Of a DNA stretch of 48,280 nucleotides, positions 26,062 to 34,992 are shown one piece after another. Within the stretch, counting starts at the first letter, position 1, and each line of letters opens with the position of its first letter. Source of the DNA: Rikenellaceae bacterium (GTDB taxonomy: Bacteria > Bacteroidota > Bacteroidia > Bacteroidales > Rikenellaceae); contig SUZH01000012.1 in the NCBI GenBank assembly GCA_015060045.1, positions 1-48,280 of the forward strand. The letters are read 5' to 3'. A program made the position numbers and the translations under genes. Under the pieces are notes generated by a model. The model had not been told where the DNA came from. It ran no database searches and saw only the letters and a program-made list of their open reading frames with translations.

Positions 26062-27816
26062 ATGAAAACTACAGGACGTGTAAACGGTATCATCTCGAAC
26101 ATCGTGATCGTGAAGGCTGACGGCGCCGTCGGCCAGAATGAGATCTGCCATGTGTACGTAGGTGATACGAAGATGATGGCCGAGGTCATCAAGGTCGTAG
26201 GCGATGACGCCTATGTCCAGGTTTTCGACTCGACGCGCGGTCTGAAGATCGGCGACAAGGTCGAATTCGAGGGTCACATGCTCGAAGCAACGCTGGCCCC
26301 GGGTATGCTCTCCAAGAACTACGATGGTCTGCAGAATGACCTCGAGAAGATGGAGGGTCTGTTCATTGATCGCGGTTCGCTGACCGACCCGATCGACTAC
26401 GATTCGACGTGGGAGTTCACGCCGCTGGCCAAGGCCGGTGATAAGGTTTCGGCCGCATCGTGGTTGGGCGAGGTAAAGGAGCAGTGGATCAACCACAAGA
26501 TCATGGTTCCGTTCGTGATGACGGGCACCTATACGGTGAAGAGTGTCGTGAAGGCCGGTACCTACAAGGTGACCGATACGGTGGCCGTGGTGACCGACTC
26601 GGAGGGTACGGAGTACCCGATCACGATGGTGCAGAAGTGGCCCGTAAAGCAGGCTATTCGCGCCTATACCGAGAAACCCCGTCCGTCGCGTGTGATGGAG
26701 ACGGGTGTTCGTGCTATCGATACCTTCAACCCGCTGGCCGAGGGTGGTACGGGCTTTATCCCGGGTCCCTTCGGTGCCGGTAAGACGGTGCTTCAGCACG
26801 CCATCTCGAAGCAGGCCGAGGCCGAGGTGATCATCATCGTAGCGTGTGGTGAGCGTGCTAACGAGGTGGTGGAGATCTTCAAGGAGTTCCCCGAGCTTGT
26901 TGACCCCCGCACGGGCCACAAGCTGATGGAGCGTACGATCATCATCTGCAACACCTCGAACATGCCCGTGGCTGCCCGTGAGGCATCGGTTTATACGGGT
27001 ATGACGATCGGTGAGTACTACCGCGCCATGGGTCTGAAGGTGCTCGTAATGGCCGACTCGACGTCGCGTTGGGCACAGGCCCTGCGTGAGATGTCGAACC
27101 GTCTGGAGGAGCTTCCGGGTCAGGACGCCTTCCCGATGGACCTTTCGGCAATTATCTCGAACTTCTACGCCCGCGCCGGTCTGGTGAAGCTGACGAATGG
27201 TGAGACGGGTTCGGTAACCTTCCTCGGAACGGTATCGCCCGCCGGTGGTAACCTCAAGGAGCCGGTAACCGAGTCGACGAAGAAGGCAGCCCGCTGCTTC
27301 TACGCCCTCTCGCAGGGTCGTGCCGACTCGAAGCGTTATCCCGCTATCGACCCGCTGGACAGCTACTCGAAGTACCTGGAGTATCCCGAGATCCGCGAGT
27401 ACCTCGATGAGCACATCGAGAAGGATTGGGTAGATGCCGTGTATGAGGGTAAGACCTTCGTGCAGCGCGGTAAGGAGGCCAACGACCAGATCAACATCCT
27501 CGGTGACGACGGTGTACCCGTAGAGTACCACGAGCGTTTCTGGAAGTCGGAGCTGCTGGACTTCGTGATCCTGCAGCAGGATGCCTTCGACGATATTGAT
27601 GCCAACTGCCCGATCGAGCGTCAGCAGATGATGTACAAGATGGTGCTGGAGATCTGCCGCCGCGACTTCACCTTCACGGACTTCGAGCAGTGCTCGCAGT
27701 TCTTCAAGGGTCTGATCAACCTCTTCCGCCAGATGAACTACTCGGAGTGGAAGTCGGAGAAGTTCGAGCAGTACAAGCAGCAGATTGAGCAGTATGTAAG
27801 TGAAAAATCGAAATAA
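26062..27816 (+). CDS. atpA: V-type ATP synthase catalytic subunit A
   Basis: The 584-residue protein is the nucleotide-hydrolysing or -forming subunit. It has the N-terminal beta-barrel (TTGRVNGIISNIVIVKADG), the extra non-homologous region characteristic of A subunits (PLAKAGDKV to PVFVMTGTYTV region, about 115-190), and the P-loop GPFGAGKT at residues 235-242. The catalytic glutamate region (ACGERANEVVEIFKEFPEL) and the SRWAQALREMSNRLEELPG block follow. Length and motifs are normal, so the enzyme should be active. It is separated from atpB by 3 nt, implying translational coupling. Confidence 0.96.
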   Translation: MKTTGRVNGIISNIVIVKADGAVGQNEICHVYVGDTKMMAEVIKVVGDDAYVQVFDSTRGLKIGDKVEFEGHMLEATLAPGMLSKNYDGLQNDLEKMEGLFIDRGSLTDPIDYDSTWEFTPLAKAGDKVSAASWLGEVKEQWINHKIMVPFVMTGTYTVKSVVKAGTYKVTDTVAVVTDSEGTEYPITMVQKWPVKQAIRAYTEKPRPSRVMETGVRAIDTFNPLAEGGTGFIPGPFGAGKTVLQHAISKQAEAEVIIIVACGERANEVVEIFKEFPELVDPRTGHKLMERTIIICNTSNMPVAAREASVYTGMTIGEYYRAMGLKVLVMADSTSRWAQALREMSNRLEELPGQDAFPMDLSAIISNFYARAGLVKLTNGETGSVTFLGTVSPAGGNLKEPVTESTKKAARCFYALSQGRADSKRYPAIDPLDSYSKYLEYPEIREYLDEHIEKDWVDAVYEGKTFVQRGKEANDQINILGDDGVPVEYHERFWKSELLDFVILQQDAFDDIDANCPIERQQMMYKMVLEICRRDFTFTDFEQCSQFFKGLINLFRQMNYSEWKSEKFEQYKQQIEQYVSEKSK

Positions 27817-27819
27817 GCC

Positions 27820-29139
27820 ATGACAACACGCGCATTTCAAAAGATATACACCAAGATCGACAACATCACCAAAGCAACGGTGACGTTGCGCGCCGAGGGC
27901 GTGGGCAACGATGAGCTGGCTACCGTGGGCGGTAAGCTGGCGCAGGTGGTAAAGATTATGGGTCAGAACGTGACCCTGCAGGTATTTGCCGGTACGGAGG
28001 GTATCGCCACCAACTCGGAGGTGATCTTCCACGGTGAGCCCCCGAAGCTCAAGGTGTCGGACAACCTGGCCGGTCGCTTCTTCAACGCTTATGGTGAGCC
28101 GCTCGAGGGTGGTGAAGCCGTAGAGGGTGAGGCTCGCGAGATCGGTGGCCCGACCGTGAACCCCTTTAAGCGTCTGCAGCCTTCGGAGCTCATCGCTACG
28201 GGTATTGCCGGTATCGACCTCAACAACACGATCGTAACGGGTCAGAAGATCCCCTTCTTCGCCGACCCCGACCAGCCTTACAACGCCGTAATGGCCAATG
28301 TGGCCCTGCGTGCAAAGGCCGATAAGATCATCCTGGGCGGTATGGGTCTGACGAACGACGACTTCCTCTACTTTAAGTCGGTGTTCGAGAACGCCGGTGC
28401 CTTGGACCGCATCGTATCGTTCGTAAACACGACCGAGAATCCCCCCGTAGAGCGTCTGCTGGTGCCCGATATGGCGCTGACGGCTGCCGAGTACTTCGCC
28501 GTGGATAAGGGCGAGAAGGTGCTCGTGCTGCTGACCGATATGACCCTCTACGCCGATGCCCTGGCCATCGTGTCGAACCGTATGGACCAGATTCCGTCGA
28601 AGGACTCGATGCCCGGTTCGCTCTACTCGGATTTGGCCAAGATCTACGAGAAGGCCGTACAGCTCCCCAACGGCGGTTCGATCACGATTATCGCCGTGAC
28701 GACCCTCTCGGGTGGTGATATTACGCACGCTATTCCCGATAACACGGGTTACATTACCGAGGGTCAGTTGTTCCTGCGTAACGACTCGGATACGGGTAAG
28801 GTGATCGTTGACCCGTTCCGTTCGCTGTCGCGTCTGAAGCAGCTCGTAATCGGTAAGAAGACGCGCGAGGACCACCCGCAGGTGATGAATGCCTGCGTAC
28901 GTCTGTATGCCGATGCCGCCAACGCCAAGACGAAGCTCGAGAACGGTTTCGACCTCTCGGACTACGACGAGCGTGCCCTGAAGTTTGCCCGCGACTACTC
29001 GCGCAAACTGCTGGCTATCGACATCAATATCGAGATCACCGAAATGTTGGATACGGCCTGGGAACTCTTCTCGGAGTACTTCACGAAGGAGGAGGTTGCC
29101 ATCAAGGCCGAGCTGATCGAGAAATACTGGAAAGCATAA
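27820..29139 (+). CDS. atpB: V-type ATP synthase subunit B
   Basis: The 439-residue regulatory nucleotide-binding subunit alternates with A in the head. As usual for B subunits the P-loop is degenerate: the region ATGIAGIDLNNTIVTGQKIPFFADPDQPYNAV lacks GxxxxGKT. The later SMPGSLYSDLAKIYEKAVQLPNGGSITIIAVTTL-type block and the ITHAIPDNTGYITEGQ motif are conserved. It starts 3 nt after the atpA stop and is followed by atpD after 6 nt. Confidence 0.95.
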   Translation: MTTRAFQKIYTKIDNITKATVTLRAEGVGNDELATVGGKLAQVVKIMGQNVTLQVFAGTEGIATNSEVIFHGEPPKLKVSDNLAGRFFNAYGEPLEGGEAVEGEAREIGGPTVNPFKRLQPSELIATGIAGIDLNNTIVTGQKIPFFADPDQPYNAVMANVALRAKADKIILGGMGLTNDDFLYFKSVFENAGALDRIVSFVNTTENPPVERLLVPDMALTAAEYFAVDKGEKVLVLLTDMTLYADALAIVSNRMDQIPSKDSMPGSLYSDLAKIYEKAVQLPNGGSITIIAVTTLSGGDITHAIPDNTGYITEGQLFLRNDSDTGKVIVDPFRSLSRLKQLVIGKKTREDHPQVMNACVRLYADAANAKTKLENGFDLSDYDERALKFARDYSRKLLAIDINIEITEMLDTAWELFSEYFTKEEVAIKAELIEKYWKA

Positions 29140-29145
29140 GCTAAC

Positions 29146-29754
29146 ATGGCAATCAAATTTCAATACAACAAGACCTCGCTCGGTGAACTGGGCAAACAGC
29201 TCAAGATGCGCCAGAAGGCTCTTCCGACCATCAAGTCGAAGGAGTCGGCTCTGCGCTCCGAGGTGAAACGAGCGAAGGATACAGCAGCCGACTTTAGTCG
29301 TCAACTCGAGGCCCTCAAGGCCGAGTATGACTACATGGTCGCGCTCTGGGGCGAGTTTGATTGTACGCTGGTACGCATTGCCGATGTGGAGCTCACGGAG
29401 CAGAAGATCGCCGGTGTGCGTACACCCGTTTTGCAGGAGGTGAAATTCGAGCGCAAGGCTTACGATCTCTTCTCGTCGCCCGTCTGGTATGCTGACGGTG
29501 TGGCGGTGTTGGAGCGTATGGCCCGCCTCGGTATCGAGTTCGAGGTCTACAATCGTAAGATGGAGCTCTTGGACTACGCCCGCCGCAAAACCACACAGAA
29601 GGTAAACCTCTACGAGAAGGTGCAAATCCCGGGGTATGAGGATGCCATTCGTAAAATCAAACGCTTCATGGAGGACGAGGAGAATCTCTCGAAATCTGCC
29701 CAGAAGATTGTGAAAACCAAACAACAGCAAGCCGGGGAGGGCTCGACGTTATGA
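29146..29754 (+). CDS. atpD: V-type ATP synthase subunit D
   Basis: The 202-residue central rotor shaft is predicted as an antiparallel coiled coil: an N-terminal helix (LGELGKQLKMRQKALPTIKSKESALRSE) and a C-terminal helix (RKTTQKVNLYEKVQIPGYEDAIRKIKRF). The KVNALE-like segment before the C-terminal helix is typical of subunit D. Length is normal. Its stop TGA overlaps the ATG of atpI as ATGA. Confidence 0.9.
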   Translation: MAIKFQYNKTSLGELGKQLKMRQKALPTIKSKESALRSEVKRAKDTAADFSRQLEALKAEYDYMVALWGEFDCTLVRIADVELTEQKIAGVRTPVLQEVKFERKAYDLFSSPVWYADGVAVLERMARLGIEFEVYNRKMELLDYARRKTTQKVNLYEKVQIPGYEDAIRKIKRFMEDEENLSKSAQKIVKTKQQQAGEGSTL

Positions 29755-31595
29755 TCGCAAAAATGTCGAAATACAACTTTGTGCTCTATGCCGCACAAAG
29801 CGAAGATTTTGTAGCCCATCTGCGTGAGTTGGGTTTGGTTGATATCACTACGACCGGTTGGGAGCCCTCGGAGGAGGACCGTCAGCTGATTCTCGACATC
29901 GAGGGTCTGCAGAAGGCCGAAGAGCAGCTCGCCCGCTGGAAGGAGGATGAGGAGCATGCCGCGCTCAAGGGTGAAAAGTACGGCTCGGGCCTGGAGGCCT
30001 TCGAGGTGTACCAGCAGACCCAGCAGCAGGTGGCTGCGCTCAACACCGAAATCGCCCGTCTGGAGAAGGCAGCCGATGAGTTGCGTCCGTGGGGTGAGTT
30101 CGACCCCAAGAAGAGTGCCGCATTGGCCTCGCAGGGTATCCTCCTGCACTACCTCTCGACCTCGTCGAGCACCTTCGATAAGGAGGCGCAGGCGTGGGCC
30201 GAACAATACACCTTGGCGGAGATCAACCGCACGGATTCGACCGTCTGGTTTGTCGTGGTGGCTAAACCCGGGGAGGAGATCTCGATCGACGCCCAGGAGA
30301 TGAAGTCGCCGACGATGGATTGCGGTGAGGCGGAGCGTCGTATCGAGGCTGCTCGTCAGGAGCTGAAGGAGTTGGATAAGACCTTCGCCCGCGTGGTGGC
30401 TACCGAACAGGAGATGAAGCGCTACAAGGCCGAGCTGCAGCGTCAGTTGCAGAGCGATCGCGTAAAGGCAACGGCTACGGAGGCTGCCGATGGCACGCTG
30501 CTCGTCATGGAGGGTTGGGCCGAGAAGGAGACCTCGGAGCAGGTGGATAAGCTCCTCGAAGAGTACCCCAATGTGGTCTACCTGAAGGAGGATCCCACGC
30601 CCGAAGATAATACGCCCGTGAAGCTCAAGAACAACCGCTTTGCACGTATCTTCGAGATGGTGGGCGATATGTACGCCCGTCCGAAGTATGGCACGTTGGA
30701 CCTCACGCCCTTCTTTGCGCCGTTCTACATGCTCTTCTTCGGTATCTGTCTGAACGATGCCGGTTATGGTCTGATTCTCTTGATCGCAGGTATCGCGATG
30801 CTGATGAAGTTCAAGACCGGTATGATGAATCGTGCCGCCTGGTTTGCTACGATGTGTGCCCTGTCGACCACCCTTTTCGGTGGCTTCTGTGGCTCGTTCT
30901 TCGGTTTGAGCCTCGGTGAGTTCTTCCCCTCGATCAAGTTCTTCGACTTCCAGGGTCAGTTCTTCTCGTGGGCATTGGCCATCGGTATGATTCAGATCCT
31001 CTTCGGTCTGGCGCTGAACGTCTATATGACGATCCGTTGCTTTGGCGTGAAGTACTGCTTCTCGAGCCTCGGTTGGTTGATCGTCCTGGTGGCCGGTTCG
31101 CTGGCTGCCGGTCTGCCGATTATGAACGAGGAGTGGGTAATTCCGGGCTTTACGACCTCGTCGCCCGCCTTCTACGCCGCGATTGGTGTCGGTATGGCGT
31201 TGATGCTGCTGCTGAATACGCCGGGTAAGTTCCACAACCCGCTCATCAATGTCGGCTCGGGTCTTTGGAATCTCTACAACAACATCACGGGTCTGTTGAG
31301 TGACGTGCTGTCGTACATCCGTCTCTTCGCCATCGGTCTGTCGGGCGGTGTCTTGGCATTGGTATTCAACTCGTTGGCCGAGGGTTTTGTGCCCGAGGGT
31401 GCGAATATCGTGGTGCGCCTCCTGGTGATGATCCCGATCCTGCTCGTCGGCCACGGCATCAACCTCTTTATGTCTACGATCTCGTCGTTCGTTCACCCGA
31501 TGCGACTGACCTTTGTGGAGTTCTATAAGAATGCCGGCTTCGAGATGGCTTCGCGCAATTTCGAGCCGCTGAAAAATGAAAATGATAACGAATAA
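29751..31595 (+). CDS. atpI: V-type ATP synthase subunit I (membrane stator)
   Basis: The 614-residue protein has a soluble N-terminal half with coiled-coil segments (about 40-110 and 195-235) and a C-terminal half with about seven to eight membrane helices from residue 320. The conserved arginine of the ion channel is at about R524 in LSYIRLFAIGLSGG, which faces the K-ring glutamate. The start at 29751 overlaps the atpD stop by four bases (ATGA), typical of coupled translation; an ATG at 29763 is the alternative. It is the stator half-channel of the ion path. Confidence 0.93.
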   Translation: MIAKMSKYNFVLYAAQSEDFVAHLRELGLVDITTTGWEPSEEDRQLILDIEGLQKAEEQLARWKEDEEHAALKGEKYGSGLEAFEVYQQTQQQVAALNTEIARLEKAADELRPWGEFDPKKSAALASQGILLHYLSTSSSTFDKEAQAWAEQYTLAEINRTDSTVWFVVVAKPGEEISIDAQEMKSPTMDCGEAERRIEAARQELKELDKTFARVVATEQEMKRYKAELQRQLQSDRVKATATEAADGTLLVMEGWAEKETSEQVDKLLEEYPNVVYLKEDPTPEDNTPVKLKNNRFARIFEMVGDMYARPKYGTLDLTPFFAPFYMLFFGICLNDAGYGLILLIAGIAMLMKFKTGMMNRAAWFATMCALSTTLFGGFCGSFFGLSLGEFFPSIKFFDFQGQFFSWALAIGMIQILFGLALNVYMTIRCFGVKYCFSSLGWLIVLVAGSLAAGLPIMNEEWVIPGFTTSSPAFYAAIGVGMALMLLLNTPGKFHNPLINVGSGLWNLYNNITGLLSDVLSYIRLFAIGLSGGVLALVFNSLAEGFVPEGANIVVRLLVMIPILLVGHGINLFMSTISSFVHPMRLTFVEFYKNAGFEMASRNFEPLKNENDNE

Positions 31596-31614
31596 TCAAA
31601 CAACAAACAATTAA

Positions 31615-32082
<468 letters not shown>

Positions 32083-32098
32083 TCGAGCTGGTGTAAGC

Positions 32099-32135
32099 AG
32101 AAAAAAGGCTGTCCATCGGGGACAGCCTTTTTTTG
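32099..32135. terminator. Bidirectional terminator between atpK and the small membrane-protein gene
   Basis: AAAAAAGGCTGTCC pairs with GGACAGCCTTTTTT around a five-base loop. A-run and T-run flank the stem on both sides, so it works for atpK on the plus strand and for the convergent gene on the minus strand, whose stop is at 32137. Confidence 0.9.
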
Positions 32136-32136
32136 T

Positions 32137-32385
32137 CTATTCGCGTGAGCGGTTGAATCGTTGTTTAAGGCGGCGAACACCCTCGACCCCCAGAATCGTA
32201 AGCCCTGCATATTGGGTGGTTTTGGCCGCTCCGAAGAGGATAAACCACAGCACCCCTTTCGCTGCGGTTGAGATGGGAAGGGCCATCTGGGCAAATGAAA
32301 GGATGTAGCAGGGAACGCAGCACAGGAGGACGATGACGCCCGTGCGGAACGAAAACTTTGCGAGGAAGGCCTTGATGCGGTTCAT
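32137..32385 (-). CDS. Small two-helix membrane protein of unknown function
   Basis: The 82-residue protein begins MNRIKAFLAKFSFRTG at the ATG 32385. A longer in-frame reading runs back into the DUF4301 gene and is rejected because a promoter box lies just before this ATG. It has two hydrophobic segments (VIVLLCCVPCYILSFAQM and GVLWFILFGAAKTTQYAGLTI) and a basic tail (RRLKQRFNRSR). I do not recognise the family. The TATCTTTG box ends only 4 nt before the ATG, so the mRNA is probably leaderless. Confidence 0.65.
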   Translation of the reverse strand: MNRIKAFLAKFSFRTGVIVLLCCVPCYILSFAQMALPISTAAKGVLWFILFGAAKTTQYAGLTILGVEGVRRLKQRFNRSRE

Positions 32386-32389
32386 GGCG

Positions 32390-32397
32390 CAAAGATA
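32390..32397 (-). promoter_or_regulatory. Promoter of the small membrane-protein gene, implying a leaderless mRNA
   Basis: On the minus strand TATCTTTG is followed by four bases and then the ATG at 32385. A GTTG (one mismatch to TTTG) lies at 32418-32421 at the normal -33 distance, inside the terminator hairpin of the upstream gene. Confidence 0.65.
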
Positions 32398-32401
32398 AGT
32401 A

Positions 32402-32440
32402 AAAAGAGGCGGGTGTACAACCCGAAGATTGTACACCCGC
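32402..32440 (-). terminator. Terminator of the DUF4301 gene
   Basis: GCGGGTGTACAA (32409-32420) and TTGTACACCCGC (32429-32440) form a perfect twelve-pair stem with an eight-base loop. On the minus strand it is followed by CTCTTTTT. Confidence 0.88.
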
Positions 32441-32462
32441 ATACATGGACGCTGTCGGTCGT

Positions 32463-33896
32463 TTACTGGTGCTGTTCGCGCAGCAGATCCTGTACAACCT
32501 TTACAGGTGAGAAGGTCGTGATGGGCACATCTACAAAGATCGTGTTCCACTTGGCCATCGCGCCGTTCCACAGACCCGGCAACTCCTGGGCGCGCAGGTC
32601 GCGACCACCGGCCGACTTCTCCGAGATGAAGCCCGTTTCGGGATCGGTGTAGGCGGGCAGGTTGAACTTCACGCCCTTCGAGTCCTTCACTCCGCATACC
32701 AGATCTACGGGGTTGAAGTGCGTAGCCGACTTCATCAGCGGCAGATCCTCGGGAGCGATCTGGCTCGACTCGGCAATCTGCAGCGACTCCGTGCCGTCGG
32801 GATTCTTCACCCAGAACGGACCGCCACCCGGCTCACCCTCGTTGCGAACCATACCGCAGACGCGGATCGGGCGATTCAGCACCGCCTTCAGCAGGGCGAT
32901 GTCATACTGCTCGGGGAGCTTCACGCAGAGACGCTTCTCGATGAACTCGGCAATCGGCTCGAGCTCGGCACCACCGACCTCCAGGGCCTTCAGGTACTCG
33001 AACGAACGCTCCTGCAGCTCGATCAACAGACCGGCCAGCATCTTCTTGCAACGTGTCGTGTCGCCACGGCGCGAGTCGGTCGTTACGTTGTCGATGTTCT
33101 TGATGAAGACGATGTCGGCATCGATATCGTTCAGGTTCTCGATCAGGGCACCGTGGCCGGCAGGGCGGAACAAGAGCGAACCGTCGTCCTGACGGAAGGG
33201 GGTATTGTCGGGATTGACGGCAATCGTGTCGGTCGAGGGCTTCTGGACCGAGAACGAGATGTCGTAGCGAATGCCGTAGCGATTCTCGTAGTAGGGGAGC
33301 TTCTCCTCCAAGAGGCTCTTGAAACCCTCCATGTGCTCGGGCGATACGGTGAAGTGGATACGGGCAACACCCTTCGTAGTGGCGTAGGCGGCACCCTCGG
33401 CCAGGTGCTCCTCAACGGCCTTGCGACCGCCATCTTCGTAGGCGTGGAAGGTCACCAGACCCTTCGGCTTAGCGCCGTAGTTCAGCCCCTCCTTCACGAT
33501 GGCCGAGACGATCGTCTTGTCGTCGGCACCCTCCGGCAGCAGTGCCTTCAGCTCGGGCCAGAAGGCAAACTTCTCGATGTTTTGGATCAGTTTGTCGATA
33601 CCGGCACCGCGCTTATCCTCATTGACGAACGAGAACAGCTCCTTGAACATGCGGGTTGCGGCACCCGAAGCGGGTACAAACTTGACGACAGACAGAGCCT
33701 CCTTCTCCTTCTCGTAGCGAGCTACGGCGGCATCAGCCTCCTCGATCGAGAGCACCGTCACACCATCCGAGGGCGATGCGGCGCGGACAATCTTCAGGTA
33801 GGGGAAGCCACGACGGAAATTCTCGATTTGAACCTCGACGGCCTCTTTCGTCAAGCCGTGCGCTGCAATTTGTTGCAGATCTTTTTCGGTAAACAT
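32463..33896 (-). CDS. DUF4301 protein with UDP-sugar pyrophosphorylase-like motifs
   Basis: The 477-residue soluble protein matches the Bacteroidetes family DUF4301, whose function is not established. Motifs in order are those of UTP-sugar-1-phosphate nucleotidyltransferases: FVPASGAATRMF (73-84; compare the G-rich N-terminal nucleotide loop), KPKG (143-146), a QKPSTDTIA segment (218-226), RPAGHGALIENL (244-255; UGPases have PPGHGD) and FIKNIDNVTTD (264-274; UGPases have xxNxDNL). I infer a nucleotidyltransferase fold, possibly making or remodelling a UDP-sugar. The divergent neighbour is murB, which works on a UDP-sugar. It is transcribed alone from a box 43 nt upstream. Confidence 0.8.
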   Translation of the reverse strand: MFTEKDLQQIAAHGLTKEAVEVQIENFRRGFPYLKIVRAASPSDGVTVLSIEEADAAVARYEKEKEALSVVKFVPASGAATRMFKELFSFVNEDKRGAGIDKLIQNIEKFAFWPELKALLPEGADDKTIVSAIVKEGLNYGAKPKGLVTFHAYEDGGRKAVEEHLAEGAAYATTKGVARIHFTVSPEHMEGFKSLLEEKLPYYENRYGIRYDISFSVQKPSTDTIAVNPDNTPFRQDDGSLLFRPAGHGALIENLNDIDADIVFIKNIDNVTTDSRRGDTTRCKKMLAGLLIELQERSFEYLKALEVGGAELEPIAEFIEKRLCVKLPEQYDIALLKAVLNRPIRVCGMVRNEGEPGGGPFWVKNPDGTESLQIAESSQIAPEDLPLMKSATHFNPVDLVCGVKDSKGVKFNLPAYTDPETGFISEKSAGGRDLRAQELPGLWNGAMAKWNTIFVDVPITTFSPVKVVQDLLREQHQ

Positions 33897-33939
33897 AATT
33901 TATGGGTAGTTTTAGTGTTGGCTGCGTCTAAAATCTCTC

Positions 33940-33947
33940 CAAAGTTA
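33940..33947 (-). promoter_or_regulatory. -7 box of the DUF4301 gene
   Basis: TAACTTTG on the minus strand lies 43 nt before the ATG at 33896. It is back to back with the murB box (33959-33966), only 11 nt away, so the two divergent promoters overlap. Confidence 0.65.
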
Positions 33948-33958
33948 ATAAAAATTTC

Positions 33959-33966
33959 TAACTTTG
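33959..33966 (+). promoter_or_regulatory. -7 box of murB, implying a leaderless mRNA
   Basis: TAACTTTG is followed by CATT and then the murB ATG at 33971. With the usual distance from this box to the start of transcription, the transcript would begin at or within a few bases of the ATG. Confidence 0.65.
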
Positions 33967-33970
33967 CATT

Positions 33971-34981
33971 ATGATTCGTGACTTTAAGGAGATAAATTTA
34001 GCTGAACGTAACAGCTTCCATGTCGAGCAGCGGGCTCGACGGCTCATCGAGTTTGAAACCGAGGAGGAGTTGATGGCGATTTTCCGCCGTGAACAGCCCG
34101 ATCGGTGGATGGTCCTGTCGGGGGGTAACAATATCCTCTTTACGCAGGACTACGAGGGTTTGATCCTATCTCCTGTGTCGCAGCGCATTGAACAGCTGGA
34201 TGAAAGTGCGGAGTCGATCCGCCTACGCGTAGGTGCGGGTGTCGAGTGGGATGATCTGGTGGCCTGGGCCGTGGAGCGTGATCTGTGGGGCATCGAGAAT
34301 CTTTCGCTCATTCCGGGCAAGGCCGGTGCTGCACCGGTACAGAACATCGGAGCCTATGGCGCCGAGGCGAAGGATGTGATCCGCAGCGTCCGTTTTTACG
34401 ACGCGGAGGCGGATTGTATGCGTACCCTCACGCGCGAGGAGTGCGTGTTCGGCTACCGCGAAAGTATCTTCAAGCAGGCGCTCAAAGGGCGTACGGTGAT
34501 TACCGAGATCGAGATCGAACTCTCGAAAAAGGCGGCTCCGCGCCTCGGTTACGGAGATGTGGAACGCGAGGTGGAGCGCTTGGGCGGTGCTACGCTGCGC
34601 AACATCCGTGAGGCCATTTGCTCGATTCGCCGCTCGAAACTGCCCGATACGGCCGTGTTGGGCAATGCCGGCAGCTTCTTTAAGAATCCCGTTGTAGCAC
34701 GTGTGGTGGCCGAAGAACTTTTGGCTCAATATCCCGAAATGCCGCATTACGCCACGGCCGATCCCGAGCAGGTGAAGCTGGCAGCCGGCTGGTTGATCGA
34801 CCGTGCCGGGCTGAAGGGCTACCGCGAGGGTCGGGTCGGTGTGCATGAACGTCAGGCGCTGGTGCTGGTGAATCATGGCGGGGCGACGGGCGGCGAAGTG
34901 ATCGCCTTGGCTCGCAAGGTGCAGGAGACGGTGAAACAAAAATTCGGCATCGAGATTGATACCGAGGTAAATATTTTGTAA
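33971..34981 (+). CDS. murB: UDP-N-acetylenolpyruvoylglucosamine reductase
   Basis: The 336-residue cytoplasmic flavoenzyme makes UDP-N-acetylmuramate for peptidoglycan, using NADPH. Visible features are the FAD-binding loop LSGGNNILF, the GIENLSLIPGKAGAAPVQNIGAYG block, the catalytic serine S235 in NAGSFFKNP and the C-terminal GATGGEV acid. Length and the conserved GYRESIFK tyrosine loop indicate a type I enzyme like E. coli MurB. It heads the murB-tilS-holA run; tilS follows after 11 nt. Confidence 0.95.
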   Translation: MIRDFKEINLAERNSFHVEQRARRLIEFETEEELMAIFRREQPDRWMVLSGGNNILFTQDYEGLILSPVSQRIEQLDESAESIRLRVGAGVEWDDLVAWAVERDLWGIENLSLIPGKAGAAPVQNIGAYGAEAKDVIRSVRFYDAEADCMRTLTREECVFGYRESIFKQALKGRTVITEIEIELSKKAAPRLGYGDVEREVERLGGATLRNIREAICSIRRSKLPDTAVLGNAGSFFKNPVVARVVAEELLAQYPEMPHYATADPEQVKLAAGWLIDRAGLKGYREGRVGVHERQALVLVNHGGATGGEVIALARKVQETVKQKFGIEIDTEVNIL

Positions 34982-34992
34982 CGAAGAAAGCG

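Noticed and set aside
26038..29730. Very long open frame on the minus strand opposite the V-ATPase genes
   Set aside because: It is antisense to atpA, atpB and atpD with their strong codon bias (few TTA, CTA or TCA codons), which leaves the opposite frame open. Its translation is low-complexity, His/Arg/Leu-rich and matches no family.
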